A stretch of 64,000 nucleotides of DNA from Streptomyces sp. LUP47B (GTDB lineage: Bacteria; Actinomycetota; Actinomycetes; Streptomycetales; Streptomycetaceae): NCBI RefSeq assembly GCF_001746295.1, contig NZ_MJAH01000006.1, positions 594,187 to 658,186 on the forward strand, written 5' to 3'. The notes beneath the pieces were generated by a model that saw only the letters and a program-made list of their open reading frames with translations, made no database searches and was not told where the DNA came from. Position numbers and translations under genes: made by a program. Of this stretch, positions 53,569-60,928 are shown one piece after another. Numbering within the stretch: the stretch's first letter is position 1; every line of letters starts with the position of its first letter.

Positions 53569-54436
53569 CATCATGCCCGAGGCCCAGCTCGCGCCGGCCA
53601 TGACCGAGCCCGGCAACAAGACGGACCGCGCACATTCACGCGCGCGTGCCGTCCGCAGACGCCGGATCGTCGTCGCCGTGTCCCGCGTGCTGCTCCTGGT
53701 GGCCGTTCTCGGCCTGTGGGAGTTGCTCTCCCGGGCCGAGGTCATCGATCCTTTCAACTTCTCCATGCCCTCGAAGATCTGGGACCAGATCTGGACGTGG
53801 GTGACGCACGGGACCGCGCTCGGTTCGTTGGGCGAGCAGATCTGGTACACGCTGTACGAGGCGCTGCTGGGCTGGGTCGTCGGCGTGGTGGCCGGTGTGG
53901 TCTTCGGCATTGCGCTGGGGCGGATCACCTTGCTCGCCGACGTGCTTGGTCCATACATCAAGGTGCTCAACTCGATACCGAGGATTGTCCTTGCACCCAT
54001 CTTCGTGATCTGGTTCGGACTCGGACCGGCCTCCAAGGTGGCCTCGGCCGTTGTCCTGGTCTTCTTCCCGGTCTTCTTCAACGCCTTCCAGGGCGCCCGC
54101 GAGGTCGACCGCAACCTGGTCGCCAACGCCCGCATCCTCGGCGCGAGCGACCGCAGGGTGACGCTTCAGGTCGTCATCCCGTCCGCGACCTCGTGGATCT
54201 TCACCAGCCTGCACGTCAGCTTCGGCTTCGCCCTCATCGGCGCGATCGTCGGTGAATACATCGGCGCGACCAAGGGCATCGGCCTGCTCGTCGCGCAGTC
54301 CCAGGGCACCTTCAACGCGGCCGGTGTGTACGCCGCGATGGTCATCCTCGCCGTTGTCGCCCTCCTCGCCGAAGGGCTGCTCACCTTCGCCGAGCGCCGC
54401 ATCTTCCGCTGGAAGCCGGCGAGTTCCGACAGCTGA
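53558..54436 (+). CDS. ABC transporter permease (SsuC/TauC type)
   Basis: 292-residue inner membrane permease. About six membrane segments, the first at about 38-55 (VVAVSRVLLLVAVLGLWELL), and the EAA loop coupling motif NARILGASDRRVTLQVVIPS that docks on the ATPase. Starts 11 bases before the ATPase stop, so translational coupling is expected. The basic N-terminal tail is longer than in SsuC. Substrate is set by the lipoprotein downstream. Confidence 0.92.
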   Translation: MSPDIMPEAQLAPAMTEPGNKTDRAHSRARAVRRRRIVVAVSRVLLLVAVLGLWELLSRAEVIDPFNFSMPSKIWDQIWTWVTHGTALGSLGEQIWYTLYEALLGWVVGVVAGVVFGIALGRITLLADVLGPYIKVLNSIPRIVLAPIFVIWFGLGPASKVASAVVLVFFPVFFNAFQGAREVDRNLVANARILGASDRRVTLQVVIPSATSWIFTSLHVSFGFALIGAIVGEYIGATKGIGLLVAQSQGTFNAAGVYAAMVILAVVALLAEGLLTFAERRIFRWKPASSDS

Positions 54437-54520
54437 GGCCTTCCACGGCAGCCTCCCGATCCTCAGCCCAACCCCGGCTCAGCCCTTCCCCGCACCGCCC
54501 CTCACAAGGACGTGAACCCC

Positions 54521-55591
54521 ATGCGCAAGACCGCCAGATACACCTCCCTGGCCGCCGCCGGCCTGCTCGCCCTCTCCTCGCTCACCGCCTGTGCCAACGA
54601 CGCTTCCGGCACGGCGTCGGCCGAGGCGGGCAGCAAGGGTGACGGCAAGGGGACCAAGGTCAAGATCATGGTCGGTGGCCTCGACAAGGTCATCTACCTG
54701 CCCGCGATGCTCACCCAGCGGCTCGGCTACTTCGACTCCGAGGGACTCGACGTGGAGCTGCTGAGCGAGCCCGCCGGCGTCCAGGCCGAGACCGCGCTCG
54801 TCTCCGGCCAGGTCCAGGGGGCCGTCGGCTTCTACGACCACACGCTCGACCTGCAGGTCAAGGGCAAGGACGTGGAGTCGGTCGTGCAGTTCTCGCACGC
54901 GCCCGGTGAGGTGGAGATCGTCTCCAACAAGGCGGCGGGGGACATCACCTCGGCCAAGGACTTCAAGGGCAAGAAGCTCGGCGTCACGGGCCTCGGCTCC
55001 TCGACCGACTTCCTCACCAAGTACCTCGCCGTCAAGAACGGCGTGAAGGTCAGTGAGTTCACGCCGGTCGCCGTCGGCGCGGGGCCGACCTTCATCTCGG
55101 CGCTCCAGCAGGGCTCGATCGACGGAGGTATGACGACCGACCCGACCGTCGCGACGATCCTGGACAAGAAGGCCGGAAAGATCCTTCTGGACATGCGCAC
55201 GCCCCAGGGCTCGGACGAGGCACTCGGCGGACCGTATCCGTCGTCAAGCCTGTACATGCAGACGGACTGGGTCAACGGTCACAAGGAGACCGTCCAGAAG
55301 TTGGCCAATGCATTCGTCAAGACGCTCAACTGGATGTCCACCCACAGCGCGACCCAGATCGCCGACAAGATGCCCGCCGACTACTCGCAGGGCAACAAGC
55401 TGCTGTACGCGGTGGCCATCAAGAACACGCTGCCGATGTTCACCAAGGACGGCGTGATGCCCGAGAACGGTCCCGAGACCGTCGAGAAGGTCCTCAAGGC
55501 GTTCAACCCCAACATCCAGAACGCCGACGTCGACCTCGACAAGACGTACACCACGGAGTTCGTCAAGAAGGCCGCGCAGAACGCCGGCTGA
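54521..55591 (+). CDS. ABC substrate-binding lipoprotein (NMT1/SsuA-like)
   Basis: 356 residues from ATG 54521 (AAGGA 10 bases upstream). Lipoprotein signal with lipobox SLTAC, Cys24. Domain of the NMT1/THI5-like or SsuA fold: IMVGGLDKVIYLPAMLTQRL, GVQAETALVSGQVQGAVGFY, KGKKLGVTGLGSSTDFLTKY, DGGMTTDPTVA. Such proteins bind sulfonates, pyrimidine precursors of thiamine, or similar small anions; this one cannot be assigned. Last gene of the operon, and its stop is 6 bases from the convergent CitB-type regulator gene. Confidence 0.9.
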   Translation: MRKTARYTSLAAAGLLALSSLTACANDASGTASAEAGSKGDGKGTKVKIMVGGLDKVIYLPAMLTQRLGYFDSEGLDVELLSEPAGVQAETALVSGQVQGAVGFYDHTLDLQVKGKDVESVVQFSHAPGEVEIVSNKAAGDITSAKDFKGKKLGVTGLGSSTDFLTKYLAVKNGVKVSEFTPVAVGAGPTFISALQQGSIDGGMTTDPTVATILDKKAGKILLDMRTPQGSDEALGGPYPSSSLYMQTDWVNGHKETVQKLANAFVKTLNWMSTHSATQIADKMPADYSQGNKLLYAVAIKNTLPMFTKDGVMPENGPETVEKVLKAFNPNIQNADVDLDKTYTTEFVKKAAQNAG

Positions 55592-55597
55592 GCCTCC

Positions 55598-56278
55598 TCA
55601 CGCGCGGGTCGCCCACACGTAACGGTGTTCCGGGCGGCCCGCGTCACCGTACTTGAGAGTGAGCCTGGCCCGTCCCGTGCGCTCCAGAAGCTTCAGATAG
55701 CGCTGGGCGGTCTGCCGGCTCACCCCCGTCCGGTCGGCGATCTCCTGGGCCGACAGCGGCCCCTCGGCGTTCATCAGGGATCTGCGGACGAGTTCCACCG
55801 TGGTGGGGGAGTGTCCCTTGGGCAGCTCGGGCTCCCCGGGCGTGGACAGCGCGCCGAAGATGCGGTCGACCTCCGCCTGTTCCGCCTCGCCCCCGCCGTC
55901 CAGGGTGCGCCGCAGCTCGGCGTACGCCTCCAGCCTGGCCTTGAGACCCGCGAAGGCGAACGGCTTGACCAGGTACTGCAGCGCGCCGTGCCGCATCGCC
56001 GCCTGTACGGTCGTCACGTCCCGCGCCGCCGTCACCATGATCACGTCGGTCTGGTGGCCACGTCGGCGCATCTCCTGGACGACCGCCAGACCCGTCTCGT
56101 CGGGCAGGTAGTGGTCCATCAGCACCAGGTCCACGTGGGGCAGTGCCTCCAGTTGCCGCAGCGCGTCCGCCGCGGTGTGCGCCTCTCCGGCCACATGGAA
56201 GCCGGGCACCTTCTCGACGTAGGCGGCGTTGACGCGTGCCACGCGGGTGTCGTCGTCCACGACCAGCACCTCGATCAT
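55598..56278 (-). CDS. CitB/DcuR-type response regulator paired with CitA-type kinase
   Basis: 226 residues; the ATG at 56278 shares a base with the kinase stop (TGATG). Receiver with DDD at 8-10, Asp55 (LVLMDHYLPDETG) and YLVKPF; C-terminal helix-turn-helix (PLSAQEIADRTGVSRQTAQR). Paralogous to the orphan regulator encoded at 51899-52591. Convergent with the ABC operon it probably controls, judged by position only. Confidence 0.93.
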   Translation of the reverse strand: MIEVLVVDDDTRVARVNAAYVEKVPGFHVAGEAHTAADALRQLEALPHVDLVLMDHYLPDETGLAVVQEMRRRGHQTDVIMVTAARDVTTVQAAMRHGALQYLVKPFAFAGLKARLEAYAELRRTLDGGGEAEQAEVDRIFGALSTPGEPELPKGHSPTTVELVRRSLMNAEGPLSAQEIADRTGVSRQTAQRYLKLLERTGRARLTLKYGDAGRPEHRYVWATRA

Positions 56279-57945
56279 CACGATGCCTCCTCGGTGGCGG
56301 CCCGCTGGGCGGGCGGCGCGGTGAGCGCCGGTTGCGGCTCGGCCAGTGCCTCGGGCAGCACGACGGTGAACTCCGCGCCTCCGCCGTCGGCATCTGCGAC
56401 GGCCGCGCTGCCGCCCTGACGCTCGGCGAGCTTGCGTACGAGGGAGAGCCCGAGGCCGCGCCCCCGGTGCGCAGGAGGCTCCTTGGTCGACCAGCCCTCG
56501 GTGAAGACGAGTTCCCGCTGGTCCACCGGGACTCCTGGCCCGGTGTCCCGCACCCTGAGGACGGCGGTACGGCCCTCTGTGCGCAGTTCGACCTCCACGC
56601 GTGCGTGCAGGGCGCCGGCGGCGGCGTCCAGGGCGTTGTCCACGAGGTTGCCGACGATCGTGACCAGCCCGCTCGGATCGACCAGCCGGTCCGGCAGCCG
56701 GGTCCGGTCGGAGACCCACAGGGCGACACCGCGCTCCGCCGCGACGGTCGCCTTGCCCACCAGCAGCGCGGCGAGCAGCGGATCCTCGATCTTCTCGGTG
56801 ACCTGCTCCGCGGTGGCCCGGTGGTCGCCGACGACCTCTCCGACGAACTCCACGGCGTCGTCGTACATCTCCAGCTCCAGCAGCCCTAGGAGCGTGTGCA
56901 TCCGGTTGGCGTGCTCGTGGTCCTGCGCGCGCAGGGCGTCGATCAGACCGTGGGTCGAGTCGAGCTCCCGGCCGAGCTGCTCCAGTTCGGTGCGGTCGCG
57001 CAGGGTGGCGACGGCACCTCCGTCGTCGGTGGGCATGCGGTTGGCGACCAGCACCCGCTGGCCGCGGACGGTGATCAGATCGGTGCCCGTCACCCGTCCG
57101 GCCAGGACGTCGGCGGTACGGCCGTCCCCCAGGGCCTCGTCGGGGGGCCGGCCGACGGCCTCGTCCCCGATGCTCAGCAGCCGGCGGGCCTCGTCGTTGA
57201 GCAGCCGGATGCGCCCGGTGCGATCCAGGGCGACGACGCCTTCGCGGATGCCGTGCAGCATGGCCTCGCGCTCGGCGAGGAGGGCGGAGATATCGGAGAA
57301 GGCCAGGTCACGAGTCTGTCGCTGGACTCTCCGGGAGATCAGCCAGGCTGCCAGCGCGCCGACGGCGAGGGCCCCGCCGGCGTAGGCGAACAGCCCCGGG
57401 ATCGCGTGGATCAGCCGGGCGCGCACGCTGTCGTAGGCGATGCCGACGGAGACCGCTCCGACGATCTTGTGTTCGTTGTCGTACAGGGGCACCTTGCCGC
57501 GGGCGGTGCGGCCCAGGGTGCCGCTGTCGATCTGCATGATCTCCTTGCCTGCCAGGGCCTGGCCCGGGTCGGTCGAGACGATCCTGCCGACCTCGCTGCG
57601 AGTGGGGTGCGACCAGCGGACGCCCCGCCAGTCCATCACCACGACGTATTCGGCCCCGGTCGCCCTGCGGATCCGCTCGGCCTCCCGCTGGACGGGGCCG
57701 GTGGGCAGTGGGGGCGTGTCCGTGACCTGCTCGGCGATCTGTGACTCGGCGGCGGTGGTCTGGGCGATGGCGAGGGCCCGGCGCATCGCCTGGTCGTCGA
57801 GCTGGTTGCTCAGAGGCGCGAGGAACAGACCGGTCGCGAGCACCGCGACTCCCGCGGCGATCGCCAGCTGCATCAGGAGAACCTGCGAGAACACCCGGCG
57901 GGGCAGCCCGAGGCGCAGGCGGCGGGCGGGGGGAGTGCGGCTCAT
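56278..57945 (-). CDS. CitA/DcuS-type sensor histidine kinase
   Basis: 555 residues. Two membrane segments (about 20-45 and 180-205) flank an extracytoplasmic PASTA-free Cache/PDC-like sensor with the short YDNEHKIVGAVSVGIAY strand pair, the fold that binds citrate or C4-dicarboxylates in CitA/DcuS. A PAS domain (EGVVALDRTGRIRLLN) follows, then the SPOB-like dimer helix with DHEHANRMHTLLGLLELE (phospho-acceptor histidine) and a GHKL ATPase (NLVDNALDAA, DTGPGVP, GRGLGLSLVR). Probably senses a carboxylate; the ligand is not determined. Confidence 0.92.
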   Translation of the reverse strand: MSRTPPARRLRLGLPRRVFSQVLLMQLAIAAGVAVLATGLFLAPLSNQLDDQAMRRALAIAQTTAAESQIAEQVTDTPPLPTGPVQREAERIRRATGAEYVVVMDWRGVRWSHPTRSEVGRIVSTDPGQALAGKEIMQIDSGTLGRTARGKVPLYDNEHKIVGAVSVGIAYDSVRARLIHAIPGLFAYAGGALAVGALAAWLISRRVQRQTRDLAFSDISALLAEREAMLHGIREGVVALDRTGRIRLLNDEARRLLSIGDEAVGRPPDEALGDGRTADVLAGRVTGTDLITVRGQRVLVANRMPTDDGGAVATLRDRTELEQLGRELDSTHGLIDALRAQDHEHANRMHTLLGLLELEMYDDAVEFVGEVVGDHRATAEQVTEKIEDPLLAALLVGKATVAAERGVALWVSDRTRLPDRLVDPSGLVTIVGNLVDNALDAAAGALHARVEVELRTEGRTAVLRVRDTGPGVPVDQRELVFTEGWSTKEPPAHRGRGLGLSLVRKLAERQGGSAAVADADGGGAEFTVVLPEALAEPQPALTAPPAQRAATEEAS

Positions 57946-58054
57946 ACCGAAGACGGTACGTGGAGGTGCCCGATCCGCCGCAGGGGGTGTGACATGGATT
58001 TCTTGATCAATGCGTGGACGGGCCCGCGGGCCCGGTCAGCTCGCCGGCGCTACT

Positions 58055-58099
58055 GACGTCCTCAGCTCGTGCACGCTACGACGTCCTCAGCTCGTGCAC
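58055..58099. repeat. 20-bp direct repeat at gene end
   Basis: GACGTCCTCAGCTCGTGCAC occurs at 58055-58074 and 58080-58099. The second copy encodes the C-terminus of the iron-box gene; the first lies mostly beyond its stop, so the end of the gene was duplicated in tandem. Confidence 0.85.
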
Positions 58100-59005
58100 C
58101 GCCACGACGTCCATCCGCGCGGGTGAGCCGAGCGCCGACGCACCGCAGCTCTCCGGACGGGGCGGCAGGGACGCGGTCTGGGCCACGAGGACGCTCCAGT
58201 GGCGGCCGTCGGCGTGTGCGACGGTCACCTCCCAGTGCGGGGCGGCGCCGTCCGTTCGTACGACCGTCAGCGCCTCCGCCGCGTGTTCGCGCACCGCTGT
58301 GCGCACGGCCAGCTCGGCCGCCTGGCCGGGACGTTCCCAGGCGGAGCTGCCGCGGCACCCCTCGACCACGATGCGGCCCTCCTGGACGCTGTGCAGGACT
58401 TCCTTGACGGCATGGGCCTCGGCGCGGCCGTAGGCATAGCCGTACGGCAGAACGAGCAGCGTCGGGGAGAACCGGTGACCACCCAGATGGGTGACCTCCC
58501 AGGCGCCCTCGACGCCCGAGGCGGCCAGTTCCGCGGCGAGCGGGCGGCCGAGGAGCGCGCAGCAGCGGTCCCGCTTGCCGTTGGTGCAGACGAGCGCGAG
58601 GGGATCGCCGGTGTGGGGGCGCCCGCCGAGCACGGAGTCGAAGGTGGCGTGTTCGCCCCTGCCGAGCGCGGCGAAGTCCAGGTCGAGCAGGTCCCGCGGA
58701 TCGCGGGTGGTCGCACCGCGCAGCCATACGTTGCCGGGCACGGTGTGGGCGGCGTACACCTGCCGGGTGGTGGGTCTTCCGCTGTCTGCGTGCCGTCCGG
58801 GACGCCGGATCAGCGCGATCCGCACGCGCGTGTCGTGCGCCGCGGCCTCCAGGGCGCGGCCCAGGGCGGGGTCCAGGTGGCTCGAAGTGAGCGCCTTGGC
58901 GCCCCAGGGACCGGACTGTTCCAGCAGCAGCCAGGTCCGCGCGGTGGCCGCGGTTCCGGAAACGGGCTCGTCGAGGTCGTGCGAGACCGTTGAACAGGTA
59001 CTCAC
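58076..59005 (-). CDS. Sucrase/ferredoxin-like thioredoxin-fold Fe-S family protein
   Basis: 309 residues from GTG 59005. Family marks: WLLLEQSGPWGAKALTSS near the N-terminus, and the cysteine motif CTNGKRDRCCALLGRPLA followed by THLGGHRFSPTLLVLPYGYA, resembling a thioredoxin-like [2Fe-2S] ferredoxin fold. The reaction is not established. An almost perfect iron box abuts the start codon, so it is very likely repressed by an IdeR/DmdR1-type regulator when iron is plentiful. That points to iron acquisition or Fe-siderophore reduction (inference). Stands alone beside the citrate synthase paralogue. Confidence 0.85.
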   Translation of the reverse strand: MSTCSTVSHDLDEPVSGTAATARTWLLLEQSGPWGAKALTSSHLDPALGRALEAAAHDTRVRIALIRRPGRHADSGRPTTRQVYAAHTVPGNVWLRGATTRDPRDLLDLDFAALGRGEHATFDSVLGGRPHTGDPLALVCTNGKRDRCCALLGRPLAAELAASGVEGAWEVTHLGGHRFSPTLLVLPYGYAYGRAEAHAVKEVLHSVQEGRIVVEGCRGSSAWERPGQAAELAVRTAVREHAAEALTVVRTDGAAPHWEVTVAHADGRHWSVLVAQTASLPPRPESCGASALGSPARMDVVAVHELRTS

Positions 59006-59024
59006 AGAGGTGAGCCTAACCTGA
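59006..59024 (-). promoter_or_regulatory. DmdR1/IdeR iron box
   Basis: On the minus strand TCAGGTTAGGCTCACCTCT matches the 19-bp consensus TTAGGTTAGGCTCACCTAA at 16 positions. It ends immediately before the GTG start; TTAGGCT inside it doubles as a -10, so the mRNA would be nearly leaderless. Confidence 0.85.
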
Positions 59025-59057
59025 CTTGCGGCGCGACGACTTCCGGCCGTGCCGCTG

Positions 59058-60320
59058 TCAGGCCTCCGGCAGTGGTTGGGGCGGCTTCGGGCCCACATAA
59101 GTGCCGCTCGGGCGCATGCGCAGGGGGCGTTCCCCGTACTCCTCCAGTGCGTGGGCGATCCAGCCCGCCGTGCGGGCGACGGCGAAGATCGTCTCGCCGG
59201 CCGTGGAGGGCATCCCGGAGGAGGCGGTGAGCGCCGCGAGGGCCAGGTCCACGTTGGCGTGCAGGGGGGCGTGGCGGGCGGTGGTGGCCACGATGTCGCG
59301 GGCCGCGAGGAGTGCGGGTTCCGCGCGCGGGATCTCCTCCAGGAGGGCGAACAGGGCTCGCGCGCGTGGGTCTTCGCCGGGGTAGAGCCGGTGACCGAGG
59401 CCCGGGATCCGGCGGCCGGCCCGCAGTTCCTCCGCGATGACGGGGGCCGCGTCGCCCCGGTCGAGCACATCGAGCAGCAGTTTGTGCGCGAGCCCGCTGG
59501 CAGCGCCGTGCAAGGGGCCCTCCAGGACACCGAGTCCGGCGGAGACGGCGGCGTACGCGTGCGCGTGGGCCGATGCGGCGACGCGTACCGCGAGGGTCGA
59601 GGCGGCGAGGTCGTGGTCGACGAGCAGACCCAGTGCGGTGTCCAGGGCGCGCAGGGACGCCTCGTCGGGCTTGCGTCCGCTGAGGCGCGTCCACAGCCTG
59701 TGGGCCAGCGGGCCGTCGTCGCGCCGGCGGTCGCGCAGCACGGGCGGGAGAGCGGCGACGAGGGTCGGGATGAGGGTCCGCGCGGTGCCGAGCACGGCTT
59801 CTTCGGACAGGTCGAAACGCAGTGGATCCGAGACCGCGGCGGCGATCGCCGCCACCCGCAACCGGTCGGTGGGGCCCGTGTGTTCGGGCAGCGCGTCGAC
59901 CGCGCGGCGGGCCACCTCGACGGCGGCGTCGGGCGCGGTGAAGGTGACGCCGGGGCGCATGCGGCCGGTCCACAGCCATTCCGCGATCTCTTCGTAGGAG
60001 TGGTGCGCGGCCAGTTCGGTGGCGTCGACGCCCCGGAAGTAGTAGCGGTCCCGGTCGATGAACGTGATGCGGGTGCGCACGGACAGTTCGCCGCCGGAAC
60101 CCGGACTCCCGCCGCTCTCACGGCGGTTGCGCCGGGAGAGGGTCTCGACCTCCTTGGCGTCGAAGGTGCTGCCCCGGCCGCCGGGAACGCGTCGGCTGCT
60201 GAGCTGGCCTCGGCTCACGTAGGCGTAGACGGTCTCGGGCTTCACGCCCAGCAGTTCGGCGGCTTCCTTGGTGCTGAGCCGGCGCTCGGCGGGGCCGGGG
60301 AGGGGGTCGTGATCGCGCAT
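59058..60320 (-). CDS. Citrate-synthase-family protein with N-terminal helix-turn-helix
   Basis: 420 residues. Residues about 14-62 form an excisionase/MerR-like helix-turn-helix (STKEAAELLGVKPETVYAYV, then SRGQLSSRR). The rest is a citrate-synthase fold that keeps the likely catalytic residues: His in GPLHGAASG, His in IPGLGHRLY, Asp in HANVDLAL, plus ARTAGWIAHALEEY. So it may be a DNA-binding protein that senses citrate/CoA ligands, an enzyme, or both. Divergent from a second, now truncated, citrate synthase gene. A palindrome in the shared promoter region is a plausible target. Confidence 0.88.
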   Translation of the reverse strand: MRDHDPLPGPAERRLSTKEAAELLGVKPETVYAYVSRGQLSSRRVPGGRGSTFDAKEVETLSRRNRRESGGSPGSGGELSVRTRITFIDRDRYYFRGVDATELAAHHSYEEIAEWLWTGRMRPGVTFTAPDAAVEVARRAVDALPEHTGPTDRLRVAAIAAAVSDPLRFDLSEEAVLGTARTLIPTLVAALPPVLRDRRRDDGPLAHRLWTRLSGRKPDEASLRALDTALGLLVDHDLAASTLAVRVAASAHAHAYAAVSAGLGVLEGPLHGAASGLAHKLLLDVLDRGDAAPVIAEELRAGRRIPGLGHRLYPGEDPRARALFALLEEIPRAEPALLAARDIVATTARHAPLHANVDLALAALTASSGMPSTAGETIFAVARTAGWIAHALEEYGERPLRMRPSGTYVGPKPPQPLPEA

Positions 60321-60363
60321 AAGAAGTCACCGTATCCGCAACCACGTGGGTTGATTGGCGTGT

Positions 60364-60378
60364 ATTGATTCAATCAAT
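60364..60378. promoter_or_regulatory. AT-rich palindrome in divergent citrate synthase promoter
   Basis: ATTGATT-C-AATCAAT: perfect 7-base arms, striking in a GC-rich genome. GGTTGA (60349-60354) and TCAACC (60394-60399) form a looser outer inverted repeat around it. Confidence 0.7.
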
Positions 60379-60431
60379 ATTGACAGCTATGAGTCAACCA
60401 TGGACAGTCGAATCAAGACCAGGGAGGAATC

Positions 60432-60554
60432 ATGTCGGTCAACAGGTCAGCCACGCTCGTCGATGTACCGCGAGGACTCGCCGGAGTCGTCGTCACCGAC
60501 ACGGAGGTCGGAGATGTCCGGGGACGCGAGGGCTTCTATCACTACCGCCAGTAA
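60432..60554 (+). pseudogene. Citrate synthase gene cut off after 40 codons
   Basis: A normal gene start (ATG 60432, GGGAGG 4 bases upstream) encodes MSVNRSATLVDVPRGLAG, then VVVTDTEVGDVRGREGFYHY, then RQ and a TAA stop. This is the N-terminal segment I know from the streptomycete citrate synthase that is divergent from the helix-turn-helix paralogue, where the chain continues with YSAVELA-like sequence for about 380 more residues. Nothing of that remains here. The break at about 60554 coincides with repeat-rich DNA and plasmid-type genes, so the gene appears split by an insertion. Confidence 0.8.
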
Positions 60555-60928
60555 ATCTGCCGCACCCTTTCTGACCTGGGCTTATGAGGGTTAAAGCGGC
60601 TGTGACCTGCTAGGACGGGTTGCAGAGGCGATCGGAGGCAGTCAGAGGAAAACGCTCTGATTCGACCCCGGTACGACCCGGGTCGCTCGGAGGCAGTCAG
60701 AGGCAGTGCCTCTGCAAGCTGCTTCTGGGAGACCCGAGTTGACCGGACGGATCAGGAGCGGCGACCTCGACGGCGCTCCGCTCCTGCCTTGGTCGAGTTG
60801 CGATGGGGACGCCTGCCTCCAGAGCGGGGCCAGGCATACGAATGCCTCCAGGACGGCAATCCTGGAGGCATCGCTGGCACCGATCGGAGGTCGGTTCCGG
60901 GCATCACCCGTGGTTTTAGCGGGCCTGG
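60554..60928 (+). mobile_element. Left end of a probable integrated element
   Basis: Non-coding DNA starting at the citrate synthase break. TCGGAGGCAGTCAGAGG occurs twice (60632-60648 and 60687-60703), 55 bases apart. CAGAGGCAGTGCCTCTG (60698-60714) is a near-perfect palindrome overlapping the second copy. Hairpins: ATGCCTCCAGG/CCTGGAGGCAT (60842-60871) and GGCATCACCC/GGGTGACGCC (60900-60936). Such clusters fit recombinase, excisionase or replication-protein binding sites. The element extends beyond the window; no integrase is visible. Confidence 0.6.

Noticed and set aside
60554..60928. tRNA gene as integration target at the element end
   Set aside because: No cloverleaf or T-loop signature seen; the split gene is citrate synthase.
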